A DNA stretch of 64,000 nt from Polynucleobacter alcilacus (GCF_018881545.1 NZ_JACVQD010000001.1:1454039-1518038); one strand, 5' to 3'; counted from the first letter of the stretch, positions 18,390 through 29,365 are shown. Made by a program: numbers and translations. The notes: generated by a model from the sequence alone, not told the origin.

Positions 18390-19772
18390 TCATTTCTTAA
18401 AGAGCCCGCCAATACCTTTGGTGGCTCCTTTCGCAGCCATGGTTGCCATAGTGCGCGCCATTTTTCCACCTTTGAATTGCTTCATCATGGTTTGCATTTG
18501 TTCGAATTGAGCAAGTAGGCGGTTGACCTCTTGAACCTCGACGCCAGCCCCTGCCGCAATGCGACGTTTGCGACTGGCTTTGAGGAGCTCTGGTTTGCTA
18601 CGTTCGCGTGGGGTCATGCTGTCAATAATGCCGCGCATGCGGGTGGTTTGTTTGTCAGCATTACTCAGGTTGGTTTTGGATGCCGCTTGAGCGACTTGAT
18701 TCGGAAGTTTATCCATCAAGCTTGCCATGCCACCCATCTTTTGCATTTGCATGAGTTGATCCCGAAAATCTCCGAGATCAAACCCACCCTTTGAAATTTT
18801 GCTTGCCAGCTTTTCAGCTTTGGCAACATCAACATGTTGCTGCGCTTGTTCAACCAAGGCCAGAATATCGCCCATGCCCAAAATGCGGTTAGCCATGCGC
18901 ACGGCATCAAAGGCCTCAAGGCCATCCATTTTTTCGGCCACACCAATAAACTTGAGCGGTACTCCTGTTACCTGGCGAACAGAAAGGGCTGCACCACCGC
19001 GGGAATCACCATCTAACTTCGTTAGGATGATGCCGGTAAGGGGTAGGGCCTCATGGAAGGCTTTTGCGGTGTTGACGGCATCCTGGCCCAGCATGGCGTC
19101 CACTACAAATAAGGTTTCAATCGGATTTAAGCTTGCATGTAAGGTTTTAATTTCTTGCATGAGTGCTTCATCAATACCCAAACGACCTGCGGTATCTACT
19201 ATTACTACATCAAAATAATGACGGCGTGCCCAGTCTAGAGCTGCTAGAGCGATATCGTTTGGTTTTTGATTGATGTTGCTCGGAAAAAATTCCGCACCAA
19301 CCTGCTTGGTAACCGTTTCTAGCTGCTCGATAGCGGCTGGACGATATACGTCACAAGAAACAGTCAGAACCTTCTTTTTCTTTTTTTCTTGCAACCACTT
19401 TGCTAGCTTGCCAACGGAGGTAGTTTTACCCGCACCTTGCAAACCTGCCATCAAAATGACCGCGGGAGGCTGGGTTGCTAAATTCAGCTCGCCACTTTGC
19501 TGAGTGTCGCCCATCATGACTTGGGCAAGTTCACGCTGAACTACAGCAACCAGGGCTTGACCAGGGCTAAGGCTGCCAACCACTTCTTCGCCAAGGGCTT
19601 TAAATTTAATTTGTTCTAGTAGTGACTTCACTACTGGTAGCGCTACGTCGGCCTCCAGTAAGGCCAAACGGATCTCCCGCAGCATTTCTGCGGTGTTGGC
19701 TTCAGTAAGCCGGGCTTGTCCCCGCATTGTTTTCACAACACGGGATAGACGGTCGGTGAGGTTCTCTAGCAT
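18390..19772 (-). CDS. ffh: Signal recognition particle protein Ffh
   Basis: A 460-residue GTPase that binds 4.5S RNA and signal sequences for co-translational membrane targeting. The N domain (1-90) precedes the G domain with GLQGAGKTT (near 109-117), DVYRPAA, DTAGRLGIDE and TKLDGDSRGGAALS. The C-terminal M domain is methionine-rich (MQKMGGMASLMDKL, then MQTMMKQFKGGKM). The G domain has an unusual five-lysine run before VLTVSCDVYRP. It is divergent from the CcsA-like gene by 20 bases. The 4.5S RNA gene was not seen here. Confidence 0.97.
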   Translation of the reverse strand: MLENLTDRLSRVVKTMRGQARLTEANTAEMLREIRLALLEADVALPVVKSLLEQIKFKALGEEVVGSLSPGQALVAVVQRELAQVMMGDTQQSGELNLATQPPAVILMAGLQGAGKTTSVGKLAKWLQEKKKKKVLTVSCDVYRPAAIEQLETVTKQVGAEFFPSNINQKPNDIALAALDWARRHYFDVVIVDTAGRLGIDEALMQEIKTLHASLNPIETLFVVDAMLGQDAVNTAKAFHEALPLTGIILTKLDGDSRGGAALSVRQVTGVPLKFIGVAEKMDGLEAFDAVRMANRILGMGDILALVEQAQQHVDVAKAEKLASKISKGGFDLGDFRDQLMQMQKMGGMASLMDKLPNQVAQAASKTNLSNADKQTTRMRGIIDSMTPRERSKPELLKASRKRRIAAGAGVEVQEVNRLLAQFEQMQTMMKQFKGGKMARTMATMAAKGATKGIGGLFKK

Positions 19773-19792
19773 TTATCGATTAGACTTTCCAG

Positions 19793-20641
19793 ATGGATAT
19801 TTTAGGTTACTCAAGTTCGGGTTGGCTCCCTTCCGCGCTTTACTTGATTCTTTTGCTCATTTTGGGCTCAAGAGCTAAGGGTAGCGTGGAGTCTCCCTTG
19901 TACGCTGGGCTTATACAGGTAGGCATTTTCTTGGCTTTATTGGTGCATGCCATTGAGCTGCATGACTCAGTCTTCACTTCTGAAGGGTTTGTCTTTGGCT
20001 TTGCCCAAGATTTATCGCTCATTGCCTGGGTTGGACTTGCCTTTTACTGGTTTCAGTCTTGGTTTATGCCCATTTCCAGTTTGCGTTGGATGGCTTTGCT
20101 GTTTGCCTTTGCTTGCACCTTGTTGCCAAATCTATTTCCAGGAACCTTAATCTCACCTAAGGCAGTTGCTGACCCATGGTTCAAGGGACACTTTATTGTG
20201 GCAACCATTTCAGTTGGCCTGTTGAGTTTGGCGGCTATGCACGCCATGCTGATGAGCGTGCAGGATCGCGCATTACACCGTCAATTAGCCATTGTCCCCA
20301 ATAGTCGTATCGCCCATTGGCTCGAAGACTTGCCACCGTTAATGACAATGGAAAGCCTGCTATTTAATTTGCTTTACGTTGGTTTTGCGCTTTTGAGCTT
20401 AACGGTGTTCTCTGGTTTGTTGTTTTCTCAAGCGCTATTTGGAAAGCCTTTGGTCTTTGATCACAAAACGATTTTTGCATTAGTTTCTTGGTTCTTATTT
20501 GCAGGCTTACTAATCGCGCGTTGGCGAGTGGGCTTGCGCGGCAGAGCTGCGATTCGTTGGGTATTAAGCGCATACACTGCTTTACTTTTGGCTTATGTCG
20601 GCAGTCGTTTCGTGCTGGAAGTAATCCTTCAGAGAGTATGA
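19793..20641 (+). CDS. CcsA/YpjD-like inner-membrane protein (cytochrome c assembly family)
   Basis: A 282-residue polytopic protein with about eight hydrophobic segments, resembling the YpjD/HemX/CcsA haem-handling family. Histidines lie at membrane borders, for example LLVHAIELHDS and GHFIVATISVGLLSLAAMHA. I cannot confirm the WWD haem motif of true CcsA, so a role in cytochrome c maturation is only possible. Its position next to ffh is a common proteobacterial arrangement. It is followed three bases later by the fused ampD gene, so the two are probably co-transcribed. Confidence 0.75.
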   Translation: MDILGYSSSGWLPSALYLILLLILGSRAKGSVESPLYAGLIQVGIFLALLVHAIELHDSVFTSEGFVFGFAQDLSLIAWVGLAFYWFQSWFMPISSLRWMALLFAFACTLLPNLFPGTLISPKAVADPWFKGHFIVATISVGLLSLAAMHAMLMSVQDRALHRQLAIVPNSRIAHWLEDLPPLMTMESLLFNLLYVGFALLSLTVFSGLLFSQALFGKPLVFDHKTIFALVSWFLFAGLLIARWRVGLRGRAAIRWVLSAYTALLLAYVGSRFVLEVILQRV

Positions 20642-20644
20642 CCC

Positions 20645-21463
20645 TTGCTTAAGTGGATTCTATTGTTTTTAGGTGTTGGTGTTTTTTACCTTTGGTTTAA
20701 GGGTCAGAAGCAACTCAAAACTAAACAAAAAAATATGGTCAAGCCCAATGCCAATAAGGCTCCAGCAGCGGTAAAGCCGCAAACAATGGTTCAATGTCAA
20801 TATTGCAAAGTTCATCTACCTCAAGCAGATGCGATGGTAAATGATGGACGCTTTTATTGTTCAAAAGAGCATCTTCAAGCGCTGGATGAGCGGGGCTGGA
20901 TCGGTTCTGCGTCTTGGCGTGTCTCCCCTAATCAAGATGTTAGATTGGAAAATATGCAGCCTGACTTACTTGTTATTCATCACATCAGTCTTCCGCCGGG
21001 TGAATTTAAAAACCAAGACTCTAGTCGCCATATTGTGGATTTTTTTCAAAATACACTTGATCCTAATAAGCATCCGTATTTTGCTGAAATAGCAGACCAA
21101 AAAGTTTCCAGTCATTTTCTGATTACTCGCACAGGTGAATTAGTTCAGTTTGTACCGACCCAAAATAGAGCCTGGCACGCAGGCTCATCCTCATTTATGG
21201 GCAGGGAAAAGTGCAATAATTTTTCTATCGGCGTTGAATTAGAAGGGGATGGCAATACTCCTTTTACTGAGACTCAGTACAAATCATTAACTCAACTAGT
21301 TCAAAAATTATTAAGTAGTTATCCAAATCTTCAATTTGCAGGGCATAGCGATATCGCGCCCGATCGAAAAACAGACCCAGGAAAATATTTTGATTGGGAA
21401 AGGTTCCAAAAAGAGACGGCTATTGCGCCAGAAAAAATGCCTTACGGCGTGGTTTCACGCTAG
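20645..21463 (+). CDS. ampD: PP0621-type membrane/zinc module fused to AmpD amidase
   Basis: A 272-residue protein with two parts. Residues 1-20 form a hydrophobic anchor; residues 49-76 hold a zinc-ribbon-like CQYC...YCSKEH motif, as in PP0621-family proteins. Residues from about 84 are a full AmpD domain that cleaves 1,6-anhydromuropeptides during wall recycling. It has zinc ligands in LLVIHHISLPPGEF and in GHSDIAPDRKTDPGKYFDW, plus the catalytic-region glutamate in IGVELEGD. The TTG start has AGAGAG eight bases upstream and immediately yields the anchor. A normal AmpD has about 180-190 residues, so this is a gene fusion. Confidence 0.85.
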   Translation: MLKWILLFLGVGVFYLWFKGQKQLKTKQKNMVKPNANKAPAAVKPQTMVQCQYCKVHLPQADAMVNDGRFYCSKEHLQALDERGWIGSASWRVSPNQDVRLENMQPDLLVIHHISLPPGEFKNQDSSRHIVDFFQNTLDPNKHPYFAEIADQKVSSHFLITRTGELVQFVPTQNRAWHAGSSSFMGREKCNNFSIGVELEGDGNTPFTETQYKSLTQLVQKLLSSYPNLQFAGHSDIAPDRKTDPGKYFDWERFQKETAIAPEKMPYGVVSR

Positions 21464-21478
21464 AGAAAATGGTTTCAT

Positions 21479-21494
21479 GTGAGCATATGCTCAC
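21479..21494. other. Perfect palindrome after ampD, possible weak terminator
   Basis: GTGAGCATATGCTCAC is a perfect 16-base palindrome 16 bases after the ampD-fusion stop. A hairpin would need a small internal loop, and only a TTGTTT follows, so it could be a weak terminator or a protein-binding site. I cannot tell which. Confidence 0.4.
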
Positions 21495-21575
21495 TTGTTT
21501 AGCCTTTTACTTAAAAGGTCTAAAAATTCAGCACCAACTTGACCTTAAAAAAAGATGAAAACCTAGTGAAAGTAC

Positions 21576-21591
21576 TGACAAAAATTTGTCA
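21576..21591. promoter_or_regulatory. Operator-like palindrome upstream of nrdA promoter
   Basis: TGACAAA-AA-TTTGTCA is a perfect inverted repeat with seven-base arms. It ends eight bases before the predicted -35 of nrdA, a position suited to an activator or a second regulator. I do not recognise it as a specific known box. Confidence 0.4.
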
Positions 21592-21599
21592 TAAATAAC

Positions 21600-21628
21600 T
21601 TACAAAAGACTGAATATTTCCCTATACT
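21600..21628 (+). promoter_or_regulatory. Predicted nrdAB promoter
   Basis: TTACAA (21600-21605) and TATACT (21623-21628) with a 17-base spacer form a reasonable sigma70 promoter, with a start near 21635 and a leader of about 100 bases. Its -10 lies inside the first NrdR box, which supports both calls. Confidence 0.55.
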
Positions 21629-21634
21629 TAGTAC
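21619..21634. promoter_or_regulatory. NrdR box 1 (degenerate), covers the -10
   Basis: TCCCTATACTTAGTAC keeps the CTA...TAG half-sites of the NrdR consensus acaCwAtATaTwGtgt with weaker outer bases. Its centre is 31 bases, three helical turns, from box 2, the spacing typical of tandem NrdR sites. Confidence 0.65.
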
Positions 21635-21649
21635 CCAATGCAGTTAATG

Positions 21650-21665
21650 ACACTAGATGTAGTGT
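21650..21665. promoter_or_regulatory. NrdR box 2 (strong)
   Basis: ACACTAGATGTAGTGT matches the NrdR consensus at all outer and half-site positions, differing only at two central bases. It lies just after the predicted transcription start of nrdAB. NrdR with bound dATP would be expected to repress from here. Confidence 0.8.
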
Positions 21666-21736
21666 TTAAACCCCGTAATACCCTATTGTTTTTTAACGAT
21701 AATTTGTCCAAATAACTATATATAAGCAGGAGCAAC

Positions 21737-24718
<2,982 letters not shown>

Positions 24719-24763
24719 GCGATTTGCTTATTGGCTAGAAATAGAAGAATTGAGGAGAGAGTT

Positions 24764-25948
24764 ATGTTGAATTGGGATGAGGAAGTTGCTCCAGCACTAA
24801 CGAAAGCTGCCTTTGTACCGCAGCCGCTTGCAGTGGAGCCACAACGTCCGCAGCCAGATCAAGTTGCGATGGCAGCACAAACCGTAGCGCCTGCGCCGGT
24901 AGAGGTCGCCAATTTATCTGGTGGCGTAGCCTTGCGTGTGAATGCAGCTGATAAGCGCGTTATTAATGCCAAGACTGACGTGAATCAGTTGGTACCATTT
25001 AAATATAAGTGGGCGTGGGAGAAGTATTTAGCTGGTTGCGCAAACCATTGGATGCCACAAGAGATCAATATGAACCGCGATATTGCGCTTTGGAAGGATC
25101 CGAATGGTTTAACAGAGGATGAGCGCCGCATTATTAAACGCAACCTCGGTTTCTTTACCACTGCCGATTCGTTGGCGGCCAACAATATTGTTTTGGGTAC
25201 TTACCGCCACATTACTGCGCCAGAGTGCCGTCAATACCTATTACGTCAGGCTTTTGAAGAGGCAATTCATACCCATGCATACCAATATATTGTGGAATCC
25301 TTGGGCTTAGACCAGAGTGAAATCTTCAATGCGTATCACGAGATTGACTCGATTCGCGCTAAAGATGAGTTCTTAATTCCTTACATTGATGTGCTTACTA
25401 ATCCAAATTTTAAGACTGGCACATTAGAAACTGACCAAACATTACTGCGTTCGCTCATCGTTTTTGCCTGCGTAATGGAAGGATTATTCTTTTATGTTGG
25501 TTTTACGCAAATACTTGCAATGGGTCGTCAAAACAAAATGACGGGTGCTGCTGAGCAGTATCAATACATCCTTCGCGACGAGTCAATGCACTGTAATTTT
25601 GGCATCGATTTAATTAATCAAATTAAGCTGGAGAACCCGCAGTTATGGACTTCCGCGTTCAAAGACGAGATCAAATCGATCTTCGAAAAAGCGGTCGAAT
25701 TAGAGTACCGTTATGCCGAAGATACGATGCCTCGAGGAGTGCTCGGATTGAACGCTCCGATGTTCAAAGGGTACCTAAGATACATCTGTAATCGCAGATG
25801 TTTGCAAATAGGACTTGACGCGATGTTCCCAAATGAAGAGAATCCATTTCCATGGATGTCAGAAATGATTGATCTGAAAAAAGAACGAAACTTTTTTGAG
25901 ACACGCGTTATTGAGTATCAAACCGGTGGTGCGCTGAATTGGGAGTAA
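24764..25948 (+). CDS. nrdB: Class I ribonucleotide reductase, small subunit
   Basis: A 394-residue radical-generating subunit. Metal ligands appear in order: [12 protein letters not shown] gives Glu-x-x-His and, three residues on, the Tyr expected to carry the radical. EGLFFYVGF and DESMHCNFG supply the second ligand set. The tyrosine indicates a tyrosyl-radical (Ia-like) enzyme rather than the Phe-containing Ic type. The first 80 residues are a Pro/Ala/Gln-rich tail before the ferritin-like core. The ATG follows GAGGAGAGAG; an upstream ATG at 24731-adjacent frame positions lacks such support. Confidence 0.95.
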   Translation: MLNWDEEVAPALTKAAFVPQPLAVEPQRPQPDQVAMAAQTVAPAPVEVANLSGGVALRVNAADKRVINAKTDVNQLVPFKYKWAWEKYLAGCANHWMPQEINMNRDIALWKDPNGLTEDERRIIKRNLGFFTTADSLAANNIVLGTYRHITAPECRQYLLRQAFEEAIHTHAYQYIVESLGLDQSEIFNAYHEIDSIRAKDEFLIPYIDVLTNPNFKTGTLETDQTLLRSLIVFACVMEGLFFYVGFTQILAMGRQNKMTGAAEQYQYILRDESMHCNFGIDLINQIKLENPQLWTSAFKDEIKSIFEKAVELEYRYAEDTMPRGVLGLNAPMFKGYLRYICNRRCLQIGLDAMFPNEENPFPWMSEMIDLKKERNFFETRVIEYQTGGALNWE

Positions 25949-26282
25949 CAAAGTAATAAGAAAGCGCACAACTGGCTAAATAGGAGATTAGACGGTTGGA
26001 TAGTTTTAGAAGTCAGCAAAACCAGACTCAAATCCGAAAACCCTTGTTTAAGGGTGCCTGTACTATTCCCTCAATTTTTTCCAGCATATTTAAGAAGCCG
26101 TTACCTTTTGGGGTCACGGCTTTTTTTCCAAGATTCATTAGCGTGCAGCACTTAGCATCAAGCCGCGCGCCGATGAATGGCTCGCTCGTCAGATCCAAGT
26201 GGTTGCAAAACCAGGCGGAAATGAATGGTCGGGTCTTCTTAATCGGAAGTTTGTACTAATCCTCACGTGAAGGAGCAATACT
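25949..26282. other. Intergenic region nrdB to histone-like gene
   Basis: This 334-base gap holds a small hairpin (ACCCTT/AAGGGT, 26040-26055), the nrdAB terminator (26095-26127), and then about 150 bases leading to the histone-like gene with GAAGGAG upstream of its ATG. I see no convincing -35/-10 pair, tRNA or small gene in it. An open frame across it has no recognisable similarity or codon pattern. Confidence 0.6.
26095..26127 (+). terminator. Intrinsic terminator of nrdAB
   Basis: AAGCCGT (26095-26101) pairs with ACGGCTT (26116-26122). One mismatch inside is followed by three more pairs (ACC with GGT), and a run of seven Ts (26121-26127) follows. It lies about 150 bases after the nrdB stop. 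Confidence 0.75.
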
Positions 26283-26555
26283 ATGGCAATCGCCAAGAAA
26301 AAACCTGCTGCAAAAAAACCAGCTGCTAAGAAAAAAGTAGCTGCTAAGAAACCAGCTGCTAAAAAAGTAGCTAAAAAGAAGCCTGCCGCTAAGAAGCGTC
26401 CAGCTGCTAAAAAAGCTGCCGCTAAAAAGCGTCCTGCTGCTAAAAAGCGTCCTGCTGCTAAGAAGCGCCCAGCTGCTAAAAAAGCTGCCGCAAAGAAGCC
26501 AGCCGCTAAAAAGCGTCCAGCTGCTAAAAAGCGTCCAGCTGCAAAAAAAAAGTAA
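26283..26555 (+). CDS. Histone H1-like Lys/Ala/Pro-rich protein, apparently frameshifted
   Basis: A 90-residue, almost pure repeat of KPAAKK, KRPAAKK and KKAAAKK units, like the H1-like or AlgP-type DNA-binding proteins of betaproteobacteria. It should bind and compact DNA through its lysines. The frame ends at TAA directly after an A9G tract containing A-AAA-AAG (26546-26552). The -1 frame continues to 26680 with more lysine repeats and a C-terminus ending in ALNPAAAWPFPTGTRP, as I recall for this family. The full product would be about 132 residues, through programmed frameshifting, an indel, or a homopolymer error. Confidence 0.8.
   Translation: MAIAKKKPAAKKPAAKKKVAAKKPAAKKVAKKKPAAKKRPAAKKAAAKKRPAAKKRPAAKKRPAAKKAAAKKPAAKKRPAAKKRPAAKKK
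26546..26552 (+). promoter_or_regulatory. A-AAA-AAG slippery heptamer before a UAA stop
   Basis: The in-frame heptamer A-AAA-AAG, identical to the E. coli dnaX -1 slippage site, ends one base before the zero-frame TAA at 26553. A -1 slip here joins the zero frame to the open frame that follows. A 6-base-pair stem (26576-26581 with 26596-26601) lies downstream, but farther away than usual stimulators. Confidence 0.5.
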
Positions 26556-26680
26556 TTAAGCCTACTGCGAAGAAAGCGGGCCCTGCTGTAAAAAAGCCCG
26601 CGGCTAAGAAAGCTGCACCAGCGACTAGTGCGTTGAATCCTGCTGCTGCTTGGCCCTTCCCAACTGGCACACGTCCTTAA
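26552..26680 (+). pseudogene. C-terminal extension of histone-like protein in the -1 frame
   Basis: Read from GTA at 26552, this frame gives VIKPTAKKAGPAVKKPAAKK, then AAPATSALNPAAAWPFPTGTRP in two stretches, and stops at TAA 26678-26680. It has no start codon or ribosome-binding site of its own. It continues the repeat composition of the upstream frame and lies immediately before the terminator, so it is part of the same gene. Confidence 0.75.
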
Positions 26681-26697
26681 CAGACGGGTGTTACTCG

Positions 26698-26728
26698 AAG
26701 GGGTCTCTCACGAGACCCCTTTTTTATT
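26698..26728. terminator. Strong terminator after histone-like gene
   Basis: AAGGGGTCTC (26698-26707) pairs perfectly with GAGACCCCTT (26712-26721) around TCAC and runs into TTTTTATT. It lies 18 bases after the end of the extended frame, which agrees with that frame being part of the gene. It may also serve the convergent kinase gene. Confidence 0.88.
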
Positions 26729-26779
26729 GCTTACTTTTTGTTGATAGTTTGGGCAAAAGCCCACAGAGAGTGATCCGGG

Positions 26780-27739
26780 CTAGAAACTGAAGCCAAACGC
26801 GGATTTGAATTGAACTGCTATCTCATCTTTGCTTAATTGGTGATTTTGTGGTCCTTGGTGGGTAATTTTGATTGAACCCAACAAACTTGCTAGGCGACCA
26901 GTAATTTCCCAATCCATGTCGCTCTCCAATCCAAAAAGCAATCCACCGCGGAAAGCATCGCCACATCCTGTTGGGTCTACTACTCTTGCTGCTGGTACTG
27001 GTGGAATGGCAATGCACTTACCACCAGAATAGATATCTGCGCCTTCAGCACCTTTAGTAACAATCAATGCCTTTACACGCTCAGCTACTTTTGTCAGGGT
27101 AAGCCCCGTTCTTTGGGCGAGCATTTCTCCCTCATAGTCATTGACAGCTAAATAACTCGCGATATCAACCAGCTCAAGGAGCTCGGGACCATTAAACATG
27201 GGTAAGCCTTGGCCGGGATCAAAAATAAAGGGAATGTTCGCATCGGCTAATTGATGACAGTGATCCCACATTCCTTGGCGACCATCTGGGGCCACGATCC
27301 CTAACTTAGCTGAGCCCTTGCTGTTTTTACTGCGCTCCGCTACTACTGCAGAAACTTTATTTAAGTGTGATTCACCCATGGCACCAGGATGAAATGCGGT
27401 GATTTGATTATTGGCTTGATCAGTGGTGATCATGGCCTGCGCAGTAAATGCTTCATCGATTTGACGAATGTGGCTAGCGTCGATATTCAGTTCTTTTAGA
27501 CGATTTAGGTAAGGGGCTGCATCACCACCAACAGTGGCCATGATGATGGGATCGCCGCCTAAAAGGTTCAGGTTGTAAGCAATATTGCCAGCGCAACCAC
27601 CAAACTCTCGGCGCATTGTGGGGACTAAAAAGGCGACGTTCAGAATGTGGATCTGCTCAGGCAAGATTTGATCAGCGAATTTGCCTTCAAAGTTCATGAT
27701 GGTGTCGTAGGCGATAGAGCCACAGATCAAGCTAGCCAT
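26780..27739 (-). CDS. PfkB-family sugar/nucleoside kinase (adenosine kinase-like)
   Basis: A 319-residue ribokinase-fold enzyme. The N-terminus ASLICGSIAYDTIMNFEGKF and GGCAGNIAYNLNLLGG match bacterial adenosine kinase-like members. The catalytic DPTGCGDAFRGGLLFGLE motif near residues 254-271 holds the base aspartate and the anion hole. It phosphorylates a sugar or nucleoside hydroxyl with ATP; adenosine is the best guess. It lies 68 bases downstream of the prmA fusion and is probably the last gene of that minus-strand group. Confidence 0.85.
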   Translation of the reverse strand: MASLICGSIAYDTIMNFEGKFADQILPEQIHILNVAFLVPTMRREFGGCAGNIAYNLNLLGGDPIIMATVGGDAAPYLNRLKELNIDASHIRQIDEAFTAQAMITTDQANNQITAFHPGAMGESHLNKVSAVVAERSKNSKGSAKLGIVAPDGRQGMWDHCHQLADANIPFIFDPGQGLPMFNGPELLELVDIASYLAVNDYEGEMLAQRTGLTLTKVAERVKALIVTKGAEGADIYSGGKCIAIPPVPAARVVDPTGCGDAFRGGLLFGLESDMDWEITGRLASLLGSIKITHQGPQNHQLSKDEIAVQFKSAFGFSF

Positions 27740-27807
27740 GTATTACTTTCTGTAAATAGTGAAAACGAATAAAAGTGAATAATAGTAAGAATAAAGCTCA
27801 AGCGAAT

Positions 27808-29349
27808 TTAGGGTTGCGTTTGGGGGTAAAACACCCTCACTCGAAAGCCTGCAGCATTTGCTGGCAACGAAAGAGGTAAATCAGTTTGGATTTGTTCGCC
27901 TGAGGCAATGCCGTTACGTAAAAAATCAGTATGAGATTCTTGCCAGGTGATAGGTAGCCATTCTTTTGGTGTTAATTGGATTGATTTGATCTCAGACTCT
28001 TCTGCATCAGTAAGAGAAATTTCTAAATTAGGAGCTAAAACAGCAAGCGCAAGACGATTTTGTATTGCAACTTGTAGTATCGATTGATTTGTGGGGCTTT
28101 TAAGCCCCTCTCGCGCGTTTTCAGGAGATAGGGTGGCAGAAGTTATTTTCCAAGCAGAAAAATCCCTCACAGGGCGATTGAAGCATCCTAGTGCACTACA
28201 TAATTTCTCATCAACCCGCTGTAATGCAGAAAATGCAGTGACTGCAAAAGCATTCGATGTGCCATCAACACGTGGAGCTAGTGATGGAAGCAGTGTATTT
28301 CTGGAGAGGTGCTCTGCAAACACAAGAAGTAAGACTAAAAAAAAGCTAAGTAGTGCTAACCGAATTCTTTTTTTTTGCGCAGGTGCAGCAAAACGAGTCT
28401 CTTTAGTACTCCACCACTCTTTACTGAGAGTGCCATGCAGGCAAACCCAACCTTCACTTTCTTTCCAGACGGAGAGTTCTAGCCATTGGCTATAGGTCGC
28501 CATCACCTCTTCGGCCTGACGAGCCAACACTCCAGAGAGAACAATCTGACCGCCTAAACGCATTTTATTAACCAATGCGGGAGCAAGCACTTGCAGTGGA
28601 TTCGCCAGAATATTGGCCATCACAATGTCATATTTAGTTTCTGCAGCAAGTTCTTGCGCATCTTCGTTAGGCAGAACGAACTGAATCTCGGTGTGATTAA
28701 TTTCTGCATTGCTGCGCGCTGCTACCATCGCTTGCGGGTCGATATCGGTACCAATCACTGGTTTGCAGCCCAATTTGGCCGCTGCAATGGCCAAGATTCC
28801 TGAGCCACATCCGTAGTCAAGCAGGCTTTGATTGTGAAGCCCAGAATGTTCTTCCAGCCAAAGTAAACATAAGTGGGTAGTTGGATGACTGCCAGTACCA
28901 AAAGCCAAACCTGGATCGACTGCTAAACAAATAGCGTTTGGATCGCTTGGGGCTTCGTGCCAAGATGGAACCACCCAAATGCGTTTTCCAATCTGAATCG
29001 GGGCAAACTGACTTTGGGTAAGCCGCACCCAATCTTGCTCTTCAACAATGTTTTCTTGTGGCGTAGATAAGTGAAAGCCAGACTCTTTTAGGGAGGTCAA
29101 TAACTCTGGAATAAATTCTGCGCTAGCAGAAGCATCTATCTCTGGATTAAAGAGGGCGGTAACCGAAGATCTATCCCATGCTTGAACTTCTGGAGACAGG
29201 CCAGGCTCTCCATACAAGGGGTTTTCATCGTATCCACCGGCAGCATCATCTTCTACGGTGACGGAAAGGGCGCCCAATTCCAACAGCACATCACCTAAAG
29301 GTTCTGCAGTTTCAGCCGCTACCGTGAATACGAGTTCACGATAAGACAT
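27808..29349 (-). CDS. prmA: Ribosomal protein L11 methyltransferase fused to a DUF3426 domain
   Basis: A 513-residue protein. Residues 1-308 are a complete PrmA, which trimethylates ribosomal protein L11, with DPGLAFGTGSHPTT (145-158), LLDYGCGSGILAIAA (176-190) and ANILANPLQVL (245-255). After a basic linker (320-330), a transmembrane segment (331-345) leads into a DUF3426-like domain (354-513). In related bacteria, as I recall, DUF3426 is a separate neighbouring gene with an N-terminal MJ0042 zinc ribbon, which is absent here. The linker contains an A9 homopolymer, but no room exists for a hidden ribbon. It lies 16 bases after accC. Confidence 0.85.
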   Translation of the reverse strand: MSYRELVFTVAAETAEPLGDVLLELGALSVTVEDDAAGGYDENPLYGEPGLSPEVQAWDRSSVTALFNPEIDASASAEFIPELLTSLKESGFHLSTPQENIVEEQDWVRLTQSQFAPIQIGKRIWVVPSWHEAPSDPNAICLAVDPGLAFGTGSHPTTHLCLLWLEEHSGLHNQSLLDYGCGSGILAIAAAKLGCKPVIGTDIDPQAMVAARSNAEINHTEIQFVLPNEDAQELAAETKYDIVMANILANPLQVLAPALVNKMRLGGQIVLSGVLARQAEEVMATYSQWLELSVWKESEGWVCLHGTLSKEWWSTKETRFAAPAQKKRIRLALLSFFLVLLLVFAEHLSRNTLLPSLAPRVDGTSNAFAVTAFSALQRVDEKLCSALGCFNRPVRDFSAWKITSATLSPENAREGLKSPTNQSILQVAIQNRLALAVLAPNLEISLTDAEESEIKSIQLTPKEWLPITWQESHTDFLRNGIASGEQIQTDLPLSLPANAAGFRVRVFYPQTQP

Positions 29350-29365
29350 AAGGCACTCGCATGAA

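Noticed and set aside
19370..19400. An in-frame A-AAA-AAG heptamer in the five-lysine run of ffh, minus strand; a -1 slip reaches a stop within about ten codons.
   Set aside because: The -1 product would be a truncated Ffh with no recognisable tail, the zero frame is fully conserved through the M domain, and such heptamers arise easily in lysine runs.
21713..21728. A third NrdR-like sequence (CTATATATAAG) just before the nrdA Shine-Dalgarno.
   Set aside because: Only one half-site matches, and its spacing from the other boxes is not a multiple of a helical turn.
25996..26259. An 87-codon open frame in the nrdB to histone-like gap.
   Set aside because: It runs through the nrdAB terminator, has no ribosome-binding site and no recognisable similarity.
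26283..26555. Tandem GCTAAGAAG-like repeats as a possible mobile or CRISPR-like array.
   Set aside because: They are codon-level repeats of KPAAKK units in a coding frame, not spaced direct repeats.
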